Positions 45,167-57,269 of a stretch of DNA of 64,000 bases are shown here, one piece after another. Below the pieces are notes generated by a model. That model was not told where the DNA came from, did no database searches, and saw only the letters and a list, made by a program, of their open reading frames with translations. Each line of letters starts with the position of its first letter. Position 1 is the stretch's first letter. Made by a program: the position numbers and the translations under genes. The stretch is taken from NCBI RefSeq assembly GCF_000715075.1, contig NC_134082.1:189709948-189773947 (forward strand). The letters run 5' to 3'. The stretch is from Nicotiana tabacum (taxonomy: Eukaryota; Streptophyta; Magnoliopsida; Solanales; Solanaceae).

Positions 45167-47200
45167 GGTGATGGTATGGCTCAGCCGACTGGATCTGTGT
45201 CTGGTTCTTCCTCATCAGTTCGACCTCCAGCACGGGGTTTTCAGCAGTCGACAGGTCGTGGTAGGGGTAGAGGTGCAGTGCCGAGTGCGAGTGGTGCTCA
45301 AAATCGAACCTATGCTCTAGTAGGTCGACAGGATCTCGAGTCGTCTCCAGATGTTGTTACAGGTATTATATCTGTGTTTTCTTATAATGTATATGCGTTG
45401 ATTGATCCGGTATCTACATTATCATATGTTACACCCTTTGTGGCTAATAAGTTTGGCATTGAACCTGAATTGATAAATAAACCCCTTGCGGTATCTACTC
45501 TGATAGGAGATTCTGTGATTGCTAGAAGGGTATATAGAGGTTGCACTGTGATGATTTGTAGTCGTCAAACCTCGGCAAATTTATTTGAGTTAGAAATGGT
45601 TGATTTTGATGTGATAATGGGAATGGACTGGCTGGCCTCATGCTATGCAAATGTTGACTGTCGTACGAAGATAGTTAGGTTCCAACTTCCGGGTGAACCC
45701 GTCATTGAATGGAAAGAGAACATTGCTACACCGAAAGGTAGGTTTATTTCCTATCTTAAGGCAAGGAAAATGATCTCAAAAGGTTACATTTATCATCTCG
45801 TTCGCGTTAGGGATGCGGAGGCGAAACCGCCTACTTTACAATCAATCCCTGTGGTCAACGAATTCCTAGATGTTTTCCCAGATGAACTCCCAGGCCTTCC
45901 TCCTGAAAGGGAGATTGAGTTTAGCATTGATGTATTGCCTGACACTCAAACGATCTCTATTCCTCCATACAGAATGGCCCCGGTAGAGTTGCGAGAGTTG
46001 AAGGTGCAGTTGAAGGACTTGCTGGATAAGGGCTTTATTAGGCCTAGCACTTCACCTTGGGGTGCACCAGTCCTATTCGTGCGGAAGAAAGACGGGTCGT
46101 TACAGATGAGTATCGACTATCGATAGTTGAATAAGTCTACTATAAAGAACAAGTATCCACTTCCAAGAATTGATGACCTGTTTGACCAACTCCAGGGTGC
46201 CAAGTATTTCTCCAAGATTGATTTACGTTCAGGGTATCATCAGGTGAGGGTTAGGGAGAAGGATATTCCAAAGACGGCCTTCCGGACAAGATATGGGCAC
46301 TTTGAGTTCTTGGTGATGTCGTTCGGGCTAACAAATGCCCCAGCAGCTTTTATGGATCTCATGAATACTATATTCAGGCCCTATCTTGATGTGTTCGTGA
46401 TTGTATTCATTGATGACATTCTAGTGTATTCTCGTTCGGAGGCGGAACATGCGAGCCACTTGCGGATAGTATTACAGATGCTTTAGGATCGTAAGTTATA
46501 TGCTAAGCTCTCCAAATGTGAATTCTGGCTGAACTCAGTAGCATTCCTTGGCCATGTGATATCTGATGAGGGTATTAGTGTCGACACTCAGAAGATCGAT
46601 GCAGTAAAGAATTGGCCGAGACCTACAACACCATCAGAAGTCCGCAGCTTCCTAGGGCTAGCAGGATATTATAGGCGGTTTGTAGAAGGATTTTCCTCTA
46701 TATCATCACCATAGACTAAGTTAACACAGAAAGCTACCAAATTCCAGTGGTCTGACACTTGTGAACGTAGTTTTCAGGAGCTGAAGAATCGATTGACATC
46801 CGCACCAGTGCTCACTCTTCCTGAAGGAACAGAAGGTTATGTGGTAAATTGTGATGCCTCAGGTATAGGTTTGGGGTGCGTATTGATGCAACGTGGGAAT
46901 GTGATTGCTTATGCATCAAGACAATTGAAGAAACATGAAAAGAATTATCCAACCCATAATTTGGAATTGGCTACAGTAATATATGTTTTGAAGATATGGC
47001 GGCACTACTTATACGGCGTCTATGTTGACATCTACACAGATCACAAAAGTTTACAATACATCTTCAAGCAGAAAGAGTTGAATTTGAGGTAGCGTAGGTG
47101 GCTTGAATTATTGAAAGACTACGACGTCGAGATATTGTATCATCCCGGTAAAGTCAATGTTGTGGCAGACGCTCTCAGCCGTAAATCAATGGAAGCTTAG
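45167..47200 (+). pseudogene. TEK-3 protease, reverse transcriptase and RNase H
   Basis: Protease: the active-site loop reads [10 protein letters not shown] (Asp 45404-45406), with Val in place of the usual Gly, and the distal [13 protein letters not shown] is present. [17 protein letters not shown], a TAG at 46124-46126 after SIDYR, motif [28 protein letters not shown] and catalytic FIDDILVYS at 46406-46426. RNase [32 protein letters not shown] and [12 protein letters not shown], then [14 protein letters not shown]. Further stops are at 46484, 46712, 47090 and near 47200. Motif residues are otherwise well kept, so the decay is recent. Confidence 0.92.
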
Positions 47201-47439
47201 TACATATTGAGGCAGGTAGATGGGGGTTGATTAAAGAGCTTCATCAGCTAGCCAATATGAGAATCAGATTGTTAGACTCTAATGACGGAGGTATTACTGT
47301 ACAGAATACATCAGAATCATCTTTGGTAGCCGAGGTAAAAGCATGACAATATGAAGATCCTATCTTAGTACGATTAAGAGAAAGCATTCAACAGTGTAAA
47401 AGTATGGCTTTTGGGATCGGAAAAGACGGGGCACTGAGA

Positions 47440-48810
47440 TACCAGAGCTGATTGTGTGTGCCTAATGTGGCAGGGTTGCGAGAGAAGATTATGAATGAGA
47501 TTCATCAATCCCGATATTCCATCCATACCGGCTCGACAAAGATGTATTATGATGTCAAGGAGCAGTATTGGTGGGATAATATGAAGAAGTCTATTGCAGA
47601 ATTTGTAGCCTAGTGTCCCAATTGTCAACAAGTAAAGATAGAACATCAGAAACCCGGTGGATTGCTTCAAAATATAGAGATTCCGACCTGGAAGTGCGAG
47701 GTGATTAATATGGACTTCATTATTGGATTACCTCTCTCTTATCATAAGTTTGACTCCATCTGGGTGATAATTGATCGACTTACAAAATGTGCCCATTTTC
47801 TGCCAGTGAAGACAACTTACACGACTGAAGATTATGCAAAGTTGTATATCAAGGAGATTGTTAGGCTTCATGGTGTTCCCGTATCTATTATATCAGACCG
47901 AGGAGATCAATTTACGGCTAACTTTTGGAGGTCTTTCCAGAAGGGTTTAGGCACACAAGTAAATCTCAGCACTGCATTTCATCCGCAGACTGACGGACAG
48001 GCTGAACGTACCATTCAGACACTGGAAGATATGCTACGAGCATGTGTTCTAGATTTTAAGGGGAATTGGGATGATCATCTTCCACTCATAGAATTCGCCT
48101 ACAATAATAGCTACCATTCCAGTATTAAAATGGCCCCATACAAGGCACTATATGGGAGGAGATGTAGATCACCAGTTGGATGGTTCGAAGTCGGTGAAAC
48201 AGAATTATATGGGCCAGATTTGATTCACCAAGCTATTGAGAAGGTGAAAGTGATACAGGAGCGATTGAGGACGGCACAAAGCAGTCAAAAATCTTATTAT
48301 GATGTCCGACGTCGTGATCTAGAGTTTGAGGTTGGTGATTGGGTTTTCCTGAGGATCTCACCAATGAAGAGTATTATGCGTTTTGGGAAGAAATGTAAGC
48401 TGAGTCCAAGGTATATCGGGCCGTATAAAATTCTTCGACCAATTGGACAGGTTGCTTATGAGTTAGAATTGCCATCCGAATTGGAATTTGTCCACCCGGT
48501 ATTCCATGTATCTATGTTGAGAAAATGTATTGGACACCCTTCTCGAGTCGTCCCTATCAAAGATGTACAAGTTACAGAGGACCTATCATATGAAGAAGTG
48601 CCAGTGGCGATATTAGATCGGCAAGTCCGCAAGCTGAGAACAAAAGATGTAGCTTCCGTTAAAGTATTGTGGAGGAACAAAAATATGAAAGAAATGACAT
48701 GGGAAGCAGAAGAGGAGATGAAGTCTAAATACCCTTACTTATTCCAGAATGAAGATAACAAGGATGCTGGTGGAAGACAGGATACATTGGAAGGTGAAAC
48801 GGCTCTATGA
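47440..48810 (+). pseudogene. TEK-3 integrase with chromodomain
   Basis: The zinc-binding H2C2 part ([11 protein letters not shown] ... CPNCQQ) is cut by a TAG at 47611-47613 where Trp stands in relatives. The remaining 382-codon frame (from 47662) holds the whole catalytic core: Asp18 (MDFIIGLP), Asp79 (IISDRGD) and Glu115 (DGQAERT), the last two 35 residues apart as required. Then come GPYKILRPIGQVAYELELP, VHPVFHVSMLRK and a chromodomain at about residues 308-364 (VAILDRQVRKLRTKD ... WEAEEEMKSKYPYLF). The core is intact although it is no longer joined to its zinc finger. The closest match in the window is the TEK-1 integrase. Confidence 0.93.
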
Positions 48811-49017
48811 GGTAAGCAATAATTTGAGAATACTCCTCCTTAATACAAAATGGTGATATGTAGATAATGTAAATACGCATAATGCTTTGTGTAGCCTTGT
48901 GAAGCCATATGTTGGGCTTAATTACTTGCAAGTTTTGCTAGTGACCATTTTATAGGGGAAAATTGATCGGAAATTTCCATTGGAATCCATGATGATTTAA
49001 ACTCCCCATAAACCCTT

Positions 49018-49035
49018 ACATTCGAGGACGAATGT
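49018..49035 (+). other. AGGA-loop hairpin before TEK-3 3' LTR
   Basis: acattcg-agga-cgaatgt: a perfect 7-bp stem and 4-base loop, 15 nt before the 3' LTR and 207 nt after the pol stop. Confidence 0.65.
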
Positions 49036-49039
49036 TCCT

Positions 49040-49050
49040 AAGGGGGAGGG
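49040..49050 (+). promoter_or_regulatory. Polypurine tract of TEK-3
   Basis: aagggggaggg directly before TGTTACAACCC. Confidence 0.88.
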
Positions 49051-51748
49051 TGTTACAACCCATATACACATGTGTTAGTTCATGCCATATATTAGTTAAC
49101 ATAAATCCAAGAATGAATTATCTTTGAGATTATAAGAAGTCAATCCTATTGGTCTTAAGTGATACAAGAGTGTATAAGGGTGATTAACAAGTATTAGAAG
49201 TTAAATGAATCAAGGATGTTGTAACTCGTATTTTCAAGTAATCTAGCGATGGTTAATACACTCAAGAGTTCATTTATTAAGGTATTTTAATCATATAATA
49301 TCCGTATCATAAGTCTTGAAGTCAAACGAGTTATGAAACAAAAGTCGACAAAAGTTGTCGCAACTTAGGTTCATAATTTTACTTAAATATTAGGTCAAAT
49401 GTTTCTAATATTTTCTCCTAATTTACAAGGAATTACGGGGTGATCTATCAACCAAATTAAATATCTATGAGTCTAGTTTCAAATGCATTAAACCGTTCAT
49501 CGATACGATCTCGGAGTAGAGAGATATTCGCATTTTCGCGAGACTGCGCCAAGCACCTCTCTATGGGGCCCACTAAGGCGGTTTAAGATATTTGGACCTA
49601 TATAGGATGCCTCCAACCCGTTTTAAGTCATTTATTCTCACTATTTTCAGACCTTAGAACCCTAGGAACATCCTCTCAAGGTTCTCTCAATATTCAAGAC
49701 CCAAAAAAGGGGTAAACAACACAAATCAAGTGTCGGGAATTCCGTGGCGCTAGTAAGTCTCTTGTTCTTCTTGTTGTTGCTCATTTTTGTGTCGTTCCAG
49801 CTCATGTGGGAGGTTATTTTAAAGGTTTTATGTTCTGTAAATACTCCCTCATGTTCTTAATATCAATTCTAGGTGATTTCAAACCTTCTAAAGTGATTCT
49901 AGTGCCGAAAAAACAGTAATTGATCGCTAGTTTCGCTTTTTTGTTGTTGTGGCAGCATTGGAGGGATATTTCATGGAAATTTAAGGTCAAATTGGAGTTG
50001 TTATTTCTGTATAAAGGTAAGGAACCTCTTACTCTATATGTATTTAAGATTATCCAAGTTGCGGCTAAGCCATTGAAGCTAGAACTTGTGAAATATATAT
50101 CGAAAGGCTTGGTAGTAATGTTATTGTTTTGTGGACTGTTTTGCGTTGCTGTTGGGCTGCGTATTTTACTAATGTTTTGTGGATTTTTGGAGGAGGAAGG
50201 GTGTGGAGAAACACCATATATATGTAGGGTTATGGGCTGATAGTTATTCGTAACATTTCCAGGTTGTTTGACACGACTACGGTGGTCGTCGTATGTATGG
50301 AGTGATTAGGCTGTGTGTGGACTATTTTGGGAGGATTAATATATTTATTATTGATGTTGTTTGGGCTGTTTGGTGACTGTTTTGAATGGTGTGAGGTCAT
50401 ATATATAGGGGAGGTGTTGTCCGTTTCATCGTAAAATAGGTTGTGGTCGATACATAATAGTTATGACGCTTAAATGATAACGATAGTATCGTTTCTCTTA
50501 TTGTAGACTAAAGAGTTTTGACAATTGCATAGCTTGAGATTGGGGCAGTATATACAAGGTATGTGAGGCTATCCCTTTCCTTCTTTTGCACGACTCCGAT
50601 TGTACATAATGTAATGAACGAGCTTCCAAGATACTCTACTCTTAGAAGCTAGCAGTACTTACATTGTTTTCCCTCTTATGGAACGATTGATGTTAATGTT
50701 GCTTCTCTTAGTCTTATGTTATCAATGTTGTTGGTACTTCCTGATTCTTATAAGGTTCATAGTGAAGAGTTAGTCCTAATAACGTGTACAGAGGATATCG
50801 ACCTTACGTCACTCCGAAAGGTTTAGAATGTGATTCCATGAGTCGAGCATGCATTATATATATGTATCTATTTTACTCTATCGAGCCACGCTATAGTTGG
50901 CCGGGTACGGCACCTATTGTGCAACCACTGATCAGTTGGGTTTTACCGAGCTCCACGTGGCTGGGTACGATTCTACCGAGCCTTATGATGGCCGGGTACA
51001 TTTTTTTACCGAGCCTATTGTGCCCGGGTACGATATGATGATGATGATGCCCACAGAGGCGAATGTTTTAAGGGTTTATGTATTTATACATATGTATCAT
51101 GCATTTCATGTAAGTAGCCCTCAAAGGTACTAAGATATTACAGGTTGTATATTCTCTATCATTGCTTACATTACTGATCGTATTTATGGTTCCCTGCCTT
51201 ACATACTCAGTACTTTATTCGTACTAACGTCCTTTTATTTGTGGACGCTGCATGTCGTGCAGCAGGTCCTGCTAGACAGGCAGGTGCAGCTCCCCCACCA
51301 CAGTAGGCTGTCCAGTTCAGCGGTGATTGGCGAGATCCCTTCTCCGGACTTGCCTTGGTCTTGGTATGCATTTTTGTTATAGACATTATGGGTATGTCGG
51401 GACCCTGTTCTGGCTATGTTGCAGCCCTTATGTTCCTTTAGAGGCTCATAGACAGGTGTCGACTCATGTATAGTTTGGTATGCCTTGTCGGCTAGTTTTT
51501 GTTGTATAGTCTTTCATAGTAGCGTGGTAGCTCATACCTTATATGTAGTTTCTTGATTGTCTGGTCATCCCCTGCTATGTATGTTCATGCCGTCATATTT
51601 TATTGCTGGTTGTCCATGATCTAGGTCTACCATTTATATTGATCTCTTTAGCCTTAAAAGATAATAATGAAGGTTAGATGAAATGTACGTTGGTGCTCGG
51701 CAAGTGTGGTCGGGTGCTAGTCATGGCCCTTCAGTTTGGGTCGTGACA
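49051..51748 (+). repeat. 3' LTR of TEK-3
   Basis: 2698 bp, sister of 41085-43781 with only scattered differences and almost no length change. Same internal repeat and TATA-like box. Confidence 0.93.
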
Positions 51749-53956
51749 TTTTGTTGCTGTTGATTGCTGGTTTCTGTTGTTGCTTTTTGCTGTGAATGTT
51801 ACTGCCCAACTGATCCTTCCTTTTCTTCTTTTGGCGCATATTTTGTCTTATGAATCCCAAACCCACATATCCCCTCTATGTGTTTGTGTTCTTTTAGATA
51901 GTTTGTGGTCATGCCAGATCAGCTATTATTGTGCATGTCCAAACAAGGCCCCTGCTGGGGTCATGTGCTTACAGACAATGTATCCCCAAAATCTCTTGAC
52001 CCCTTTTTATATGACTACTGATTCTGTGTAGTTATAAGTTTTACTGCTGCAACTGATTTGAATCACCTCTGTTACTAATTCCTTTCAAAAATGGACTGTC
52101 AGTCCAGCTTTTTAAATAAATCTCTTTCAACTATGTTCTACACTTCCTATATACTCTTAGAATCGAGGTTCTGCCCCTCTTATGTGATCCTTGCCTTGGG
52201 ACCCTTGAGCTCCCTATGAACTTAGACACATAAGGGCTGGCCCTTCCACACTACACTAATTCTGTTTGGTTTTGCAAATCTGGGTGTGAGCACTGCTCGG
52301 GATCCCTCAAGGTCCTTAGAGAACTTTGACACACCCAGGTATGAGAAAGGCTTTAAAGTACTAGCATTGAAGTGGTCCATTACATAACTGAGAGAGGAAG
52401 TCAAGATTAGGCTTTTGTTGGTTGTAGTTTCTTATTTCTACACTTCTTTTGTAATTCAATCATTTGGGTTGTAATAAGTTGTAAAACGGTTATGGGGTGA
52501 TTAGTGAAAAGGGTGGGTAGTTGTATGTTATGGGTAAACTGGGTAGATAACATGACTATAGGGTCTATTTTGATTCCAAACATGGCCTATTAGATATCAT
52601 GCCTATAGGATCTGCTCCGATTTAAAATAAATTTCGCATGCTTTACTTTCACAATTAGAAATCATGTCTATAGGGTCTAAATGGCTTTAACAGTAGAGAT
52701 CATGCCTATAGGGTTAAAAGTCAGCTTTCAATAATTAGATACCATGCCTATAGGATTTAAAATCAGCTGTAATAGAAATCATGCCTATAAGGTCTAAAAC
52801 CAATTTTAGTTAAAAAATTAGTTTGGCTCGTGCTTGTCTGAATCAGATTAAATAGCCTACTCTTTTCGCATTAATCAATATCATTAGAAAACATGCCTAT
52901 AGGATCCAAATCGCGTGTTTACAATTAATCACTGCTCTACTACATTCCTAATCCATATAGATATCATGCTCATAGGACATCATTATTACTCCTAGGCAAG
53001 TCTTAGGTAACTACTTAAATAAAATTGGAACTGCCTTTATTAATTACCAACTGCTACAACCAACAAGCAGGCCTGATTCAGACTTCGTTTTTGAGTTATA
53101 TAATAAATCTGGTTCTGACTTAAACTCTGCTTTAGGTTTTTTTAAAACTCAGACCTTAATTGTATTTAAGTCATGTTATTTATATGCATTGTTTGCGGAG
53201 GTATACATGAGCCCTCTAATTGTTTATATGTTCCCCCTTCAAAATGCAGTCATACGTGTTTTTGTATGTCGCCTTAGCCTTTTACATTTAAACCTAAGAT
53301 TCAGCCTAAAACCCTCTTTCTTATAGGAATAGTAGTCCTAAACTCATCCGGGACTGATAGGAATGTGACGGGTAATAGCATGCAATAGAGGTCAAGACAA
53401 ATCCGCGCTTTAATACCTTAACAAGGCAGGAAGGGTAGATATGGATATGATGACCGTTGTGCTAATACCACGTGTATCCCCTCTTCTGAGGAGTGTCATA
53501 TCGGGTATTTCATTGGGGTGATCCATATCATAAACAAACATAGGACCCCCTTTTATTTTTTACAAGCATGTTTAGTCTATAACTCTTTCAAACCTTGCCT
53601 TTCAATAATTGTTTCAAACGTTTGTGTGTTTAACTTAAATTCCCTCTTACTTGAGCCTTACTTGTTTACTTGCTAATTGCACAAATTTACAAAAATTATC
53701 TAGCCGGGAAACACACTAGTGGATCCTGAGGGGTGCCTAATACCTTCCCTTTAGCATAATTTCTAGCCCTTACCCAATCTCTGGTTATCAAATATAGTTG
53801 TAAATAAACTCTATAGGTGTCCTAATGCGCCTTAAACCATTAGGTGGCGAATATTCAAAATACCCAATTCCCAAAGAGGAAATGAGTCACTACACCCCAT
53901 GAATATTGAAACCCGGAAACTCCTCTCTGACGGAAGGGGGAGGGAAGGGGGCGCGA
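51749..53956 (+). repeat. TAT-2 3' LTR, right part
   Basis: Continues the LTR after TEK-3 and matches the 5' LTR from about 22010 (cttatgaatcccaaaccc) through 23790 and 33824-34164. At 53615-53619 it has one caaac with no insertion, the empty-site state for TEK-2. It ends ggcgcga, and TAT-3 begins. The first ~100 bp after TEK-3 do not align cleanly with the 5' LTR. Confidence 0.83.
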
Positions 53957-54560
53957 TGCTTCTCATGCCACTGTTTGTGGTTCTGTACTATTTTCCTTAG
54001 TATCTTTTTGATGTTTTTGTTGGTGGCTTCTACAGCTCCATTCATCTGAGGTCTGTAGGTTGTGGATTCTTGTGCTTGATTTTGAAAGTTCCACATATAG
54101 CTTTCCTTAGATCACTGTTGAGATTGGCGGCATTGTCAGTAATAATGGACTCGGGAACTCCGAATCGACAGACAATAAGATCCCTTATAAAATTTGAGAT
54201 GACTTTCCTGGCTACAACTTTGTACGATGTAGCTTCTACCCATTTTGTAAAGTAATTGTGGTTACCGGAAAAGACCTGTGTTCGTTTGAAGCGGAGGGCT
54301 CAATCAGACCAATAACATCCATTCCCGAGATGGCGAATAGCCAAGGTGAGCTTGTATCATTGAGCTCATTTGGCAGCACTTTTATCATGTCGGCATGCAC
54401 TTGACATTGAAAGCATTTGCGAACATATTGAATGTAATCATTTTCCATGGTAATCCAAAAGTAATCTGCCATGAGTATCTTCTTAGCCAAGACAAAACCA
54501 TTCATGTGTGGACCATAGGTCCCAGCGTGCACATCCTCCAGTAGCTTAGAGGCTTCCTTT
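53957..54560 (-). pseudogene. TAT-3 integrase, interrupted
   Basis: Zinc motif: His184, His191 and Cys222, Cys225 of the 54236-55078 frame (VHAGTYGPHMNG ... KCFQCQ), then the core start GMDVIGLIEP. The frame shifts near 54236; the core continues with stops and ends with TYRPQMNGAVEATNKNIKKI, which carries the catalytic Glu, and HKQWHEK at 53957, where the TAT-2 LTR begins. The remaining integrase sequence would lie left of TAT-2. A 53890-54096 frame that runs on into antisense LTR is an artefact of the junction. Confidence 0.87.
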
Positions 54561-55408
54561 ACATCGACACATCTCAGTAAACCCAAATCAGGAGTTCTTC
54601 TGTACAAGTTTCCTCCGTTGTGGAAGAAGTGATTTGACAACTTCCGGAGTGCACGTTTTTTAGTGTGATTTGCATGCTCCGGGTATTCTCCTGTTGATAA
54701 GTACTCTTTGATGTCATGGAACCAAGGCTTTCCATCTGTTTCTTCCTCGACATGAGCACAATACGTCGGTTGATTACGGATCTTCACTGGAATGTGATCA
54801 ATGTAGTTCTTATCTAGTTGTATCTTGTATGACAAAGTGGCTAATGCGTCGGCAAACTCATTCTGAATTCTGGGCACGTGTCGGAATTCTATCTTTGTGA
54901 ACCTCCTTTTCAATTCCTGCACATGGTGCAGATATGGCAATATCTTGGAATTCTTGGTGGCCCACTCTCCTTGTATCTGGTGCACAACCAAATTTGAGTC
55001 ACCGATCACCAACAACTCCTGAAAGTTCATGTCGACTGCCATGTTGAGCTCTAGTATGCAGGCTTCATACTTTGCCATGTTGTTGGTGCAGGGAAATCTC
55101 AGTTTAGCAGATACCGGATAATGTTAACCAATTTCTGATACCAAAACTGCTCTAATGCCCACTCCTCTAAAATTTGTAGCTCTATCAAAGAACATCTTCC
55201 AACCATTGTATGCTTTGATAACGTCTTCTCCTACAAATGATACTTCTTCATCAGGAAAATACGTTTTCAAGGGTTTGTATTCTTCTCCCACCGGATTTTC
55301 AGCGAGGTGATTTGCCAATGCTTGTCCCTTGACCGCCTTTTGAGTTACATAGATGATATCGAACTCACTTAGTAGTATTTGCCACTTAGCCAATTTCCTA
55401 GTTGGCAT
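54561..55408 (-). pseudogene. TAT-3 second (archaeal-type) RNase H
   Basis: Tat elements carry an extra RNase H between RNase H and integrase. Visible acidic residues: Asp in MFFDRATN (55184-55186; Gly after Asp changed to Arg), Glu in MAKYEACIL, Asp in VIGDSNLVVHQ and Asp in NEFADALATL. A stop near 55123 splits the domain after VLVSEIG. The linker to the integrase zinc finger follows (GNLYRRTPDLGLLRC). Confidence 0.85.
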
Positions 55409-55426
55409 GGGTTTCTGGAATATATA

Positions 55427-55663
55427 CTATAGAGGATCCATCCTCGATATAAGGTATGTAGTGTAGGCACAGAAGTAATGCCTAAATTTTTGGGTTGTCC
55501 AGGTCAAAGCACAGCAAGTGCGTTCAAGCAGAGAATACTGTGCTTCATAGGATGTGAACTTCTTGCTCAAATAATATATGGCCTGCTCCTTTCTTCCTGT
55601 ATCGTTATGTTGTCCCAAAACACATCCAAAGGCTCCATCCAATACAGATAGATAAAGTAGCAA
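55427..55663 (-). pseudogene. TAT-3 first RNase H
   Basis: Reads LSVLDGAFGCVLGQHNDTG (first acidic residue), YSLLERTCCALTW (Glu) and KFRHYF. It is continuous with RT upstream through a frame change at about 55665 and with 55408 downstream across a stop. Closely related to the RNase H of Ty3-gypsy elements. Confidence 0.85.
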
Positions 55664-55666
55664 AGG

Positions 55667-56850
55667 TCATCCTGGTTCTGGCGGGACCAAAACTGGCGGT
55701 GTGGACAAGTATTCCTTGATCTTGTCAAAGGTTTTCTGACAATCCTCTGTCCAGCTTGTCTCGGCATCTTTCCTCAACATCTTGAAGATGGGTTCACATA
55801 TTACTATGGAATGTGCTATGAATCGACTGATGTAGTTGAGTTGTCCTATGAATCTCATCGTGTCCTTTTTGCTCCTAGGTGGCGGTAACTCCTGAATAGC
55901 TTTGATTTTATCTGGATCAATCTCGATCCCTCGGTGACTGACAATGAACCCCAATAACTTTCCTGCAAGAACCCCGAATGCACATTTTGCAGGGTTCAAT
56001 TTCAAATTGTACCTCCTTAGTCTGTCGAAGAACTTCCTCAAGTCTGCTATGTGATATGTGGCCCTCTTGAATTTGATAATGCTATCGTCCACATACACCT
56101 CTATTTCTTTGTGTATCATATCATGTAAGATGGTTGTCATGGCTCTCATGTAAGTGGCCCTAGTATTCTTCAAACCAAATGGCATTATCTTATAACAATA
56201 TACACCCCATGGTGTAATAAAAGTTGTCCTCTCTGCATTTTCTTCATCCATCCAGATCTGGTGATAACCTAAGAAGCAATATACAAAGGATTGGAGTTCA
56301 TGCTTGGCGCAGTTATCGATCAGGATATGTATATTTGGCAGTGGAAAATCGTCTTTAGGACTTGCTCTGTTTAAATCCCGATAATCAACACAAACCCTGA
56401 CATTCCCATCTTTCTTCGGAACTGGCACAATGTTAGCTAACCAGGTTGGGTACTCGACCACCTTGAGAACTTTGGCTTTGATCTACTTAGTAACTTCCTC
56501 CTTGATTTTCAAACTCATGTCTGGTTTGAATTTTCTGACTTTCTGCTTTACTGGCGGACACATGGGATTCGTAGGCAACTTGTGAGCCACTATAGATGTG
56601 CTCAAACCGGTCATATCATCATACGACCATGCAAAAATGTCCTCATATTCCTTTGGAAAACGGATGTATTCTTCCTTCTCTGTTGGTGACAAATGAATGC
56701 TAATGCAAGTCTCCTTGACGGTCTTGGCGGCTCCCAAATTTACTGCTTCAGTTTCGTCCAGATTTGACTTAGGCTTGTTCTCAAAATTCTCAACCTCCCT
56801 GACAATTTCCTCGGGTATCTCATCTTCCTCCTCCTAATCACTATTCTCAT
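55667..56850 (-). pseudogene. TAT-3 reverse transcriptase with lost motif A Asp
   Basis: Linker 56850-56483 (DDMTGLSTSIVAHKLP, RKFKPDMSLKIKEEV) ends in a TAG where relatives have Gln. RT follows at 56461: VPVPKKDGNVRVCVDYRDLN, motif A SFVYCFLGYHQIW, FITPWGVYCYKIMPFGLKN, YVDD (residues 123-126), FIGQLNYISRF and the thumb. Motif A should hold a catalytic Asp; here it is Tyr (codon 56279-56281), so this RT would be dead even without stops. TAT-2 keeps Asp at the same place. Confidence 0.88.
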
Positions 56851-57269
56851 GTTGCGTTGCCTTATTACATGTCACAGTCACTGGTTTATCAAGAAAAGTA
56901 ATAATAACACTATAGAAAGGAAAAGTATAAAAATAGTAATGAATAATAATAAAGGACAAATGCATTTGATTAAAACTGAGAAAATTGTTCAAACAAAGTT
57001 TAGATCGATGAATCGAGCATTTATTTTGAAACAAAGAAATCTTAAAACAAAATTGTCAGAAATTTTAAATGCCTAGAACAGCTTTAAATTCTGCCAGGCT
57101 ACCCAGGGACTCGGCGAGCTCGGGATGGTGTGGCGGTCTAGTTTCTGAGAACAGCTCCCTTTGCCACAGTCTGAATGGTGAGGCCTTCTTCCTCCTCCTC
57201 TTCAATTATGGCACATCAATCCATGTCTTCGTATTCCAAGAACATATCCTTTAGCCCAGCTAGTGCTGC
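56851..57269 (-). pseudogene. TAT-3 protease-RT linker, decayed
   Basis: Weak minus-strand coding signal: an acidic run near 57180-57245 (IIEEEEEEGLTIQT on the minus strand) and a KP.SNLDET segment near 56770 are shared with Tat relatives. The middle, 56890-57060, is AT-rich with no recognisable coding. Confidence 0.5.

Larger units (their letters stand above)
41085..51748 (+). mobile_element. TEK-3: nearly full-length Tekay/Del-type chromovirus
   Basis: Two 2.7 kb LTRs (TGTTACAACCC...GGGTCGTGACA), initiator-Met primer binding site, gag, protease, RT, RNase H, integrase with chromodomain, and polypurine tract in the normal order; 10.66 kb in total. The first ~235 bp of the LTRs differ at about seven positions, fewer than in TEK-2, so it is probably younger. 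Many stops break the polyprotein. Flanking bases (ctctt left, ttttg right) do not form an obvious 5-bp duplication. Confidence 0.93.
21629..53956 (+). mobile_element. TAT-2: Tat-type Ty3-gypsy element with three large insertions
   Basis: Own sequence: 21629-23790, 33824-41084 and 51749-53956. It has a 5' LTR (left part missing because of CACTA-1), a tRNA-Arg-type primer binding site, gag and pol remnants, a non-coding repeat-rich 3' region, polypurine tract and a 3' LTR of about 4.6 kb. TEK-2 is in the 5' LTR, TEK-3 in the 3' LTR. Its right end abuts the TAT-3 integrase. It belongs to the same lineage as TAT-3 (RT and integrase closely alike) but is internally deleted. Confidence 0.85.

Noticed and set aside
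53890..54096. 68-codon frame as an independent gene
   Set aside because: It is a chance fusion of TAT-3 integrase with antisense TAT-2 LTR across the insertion border.
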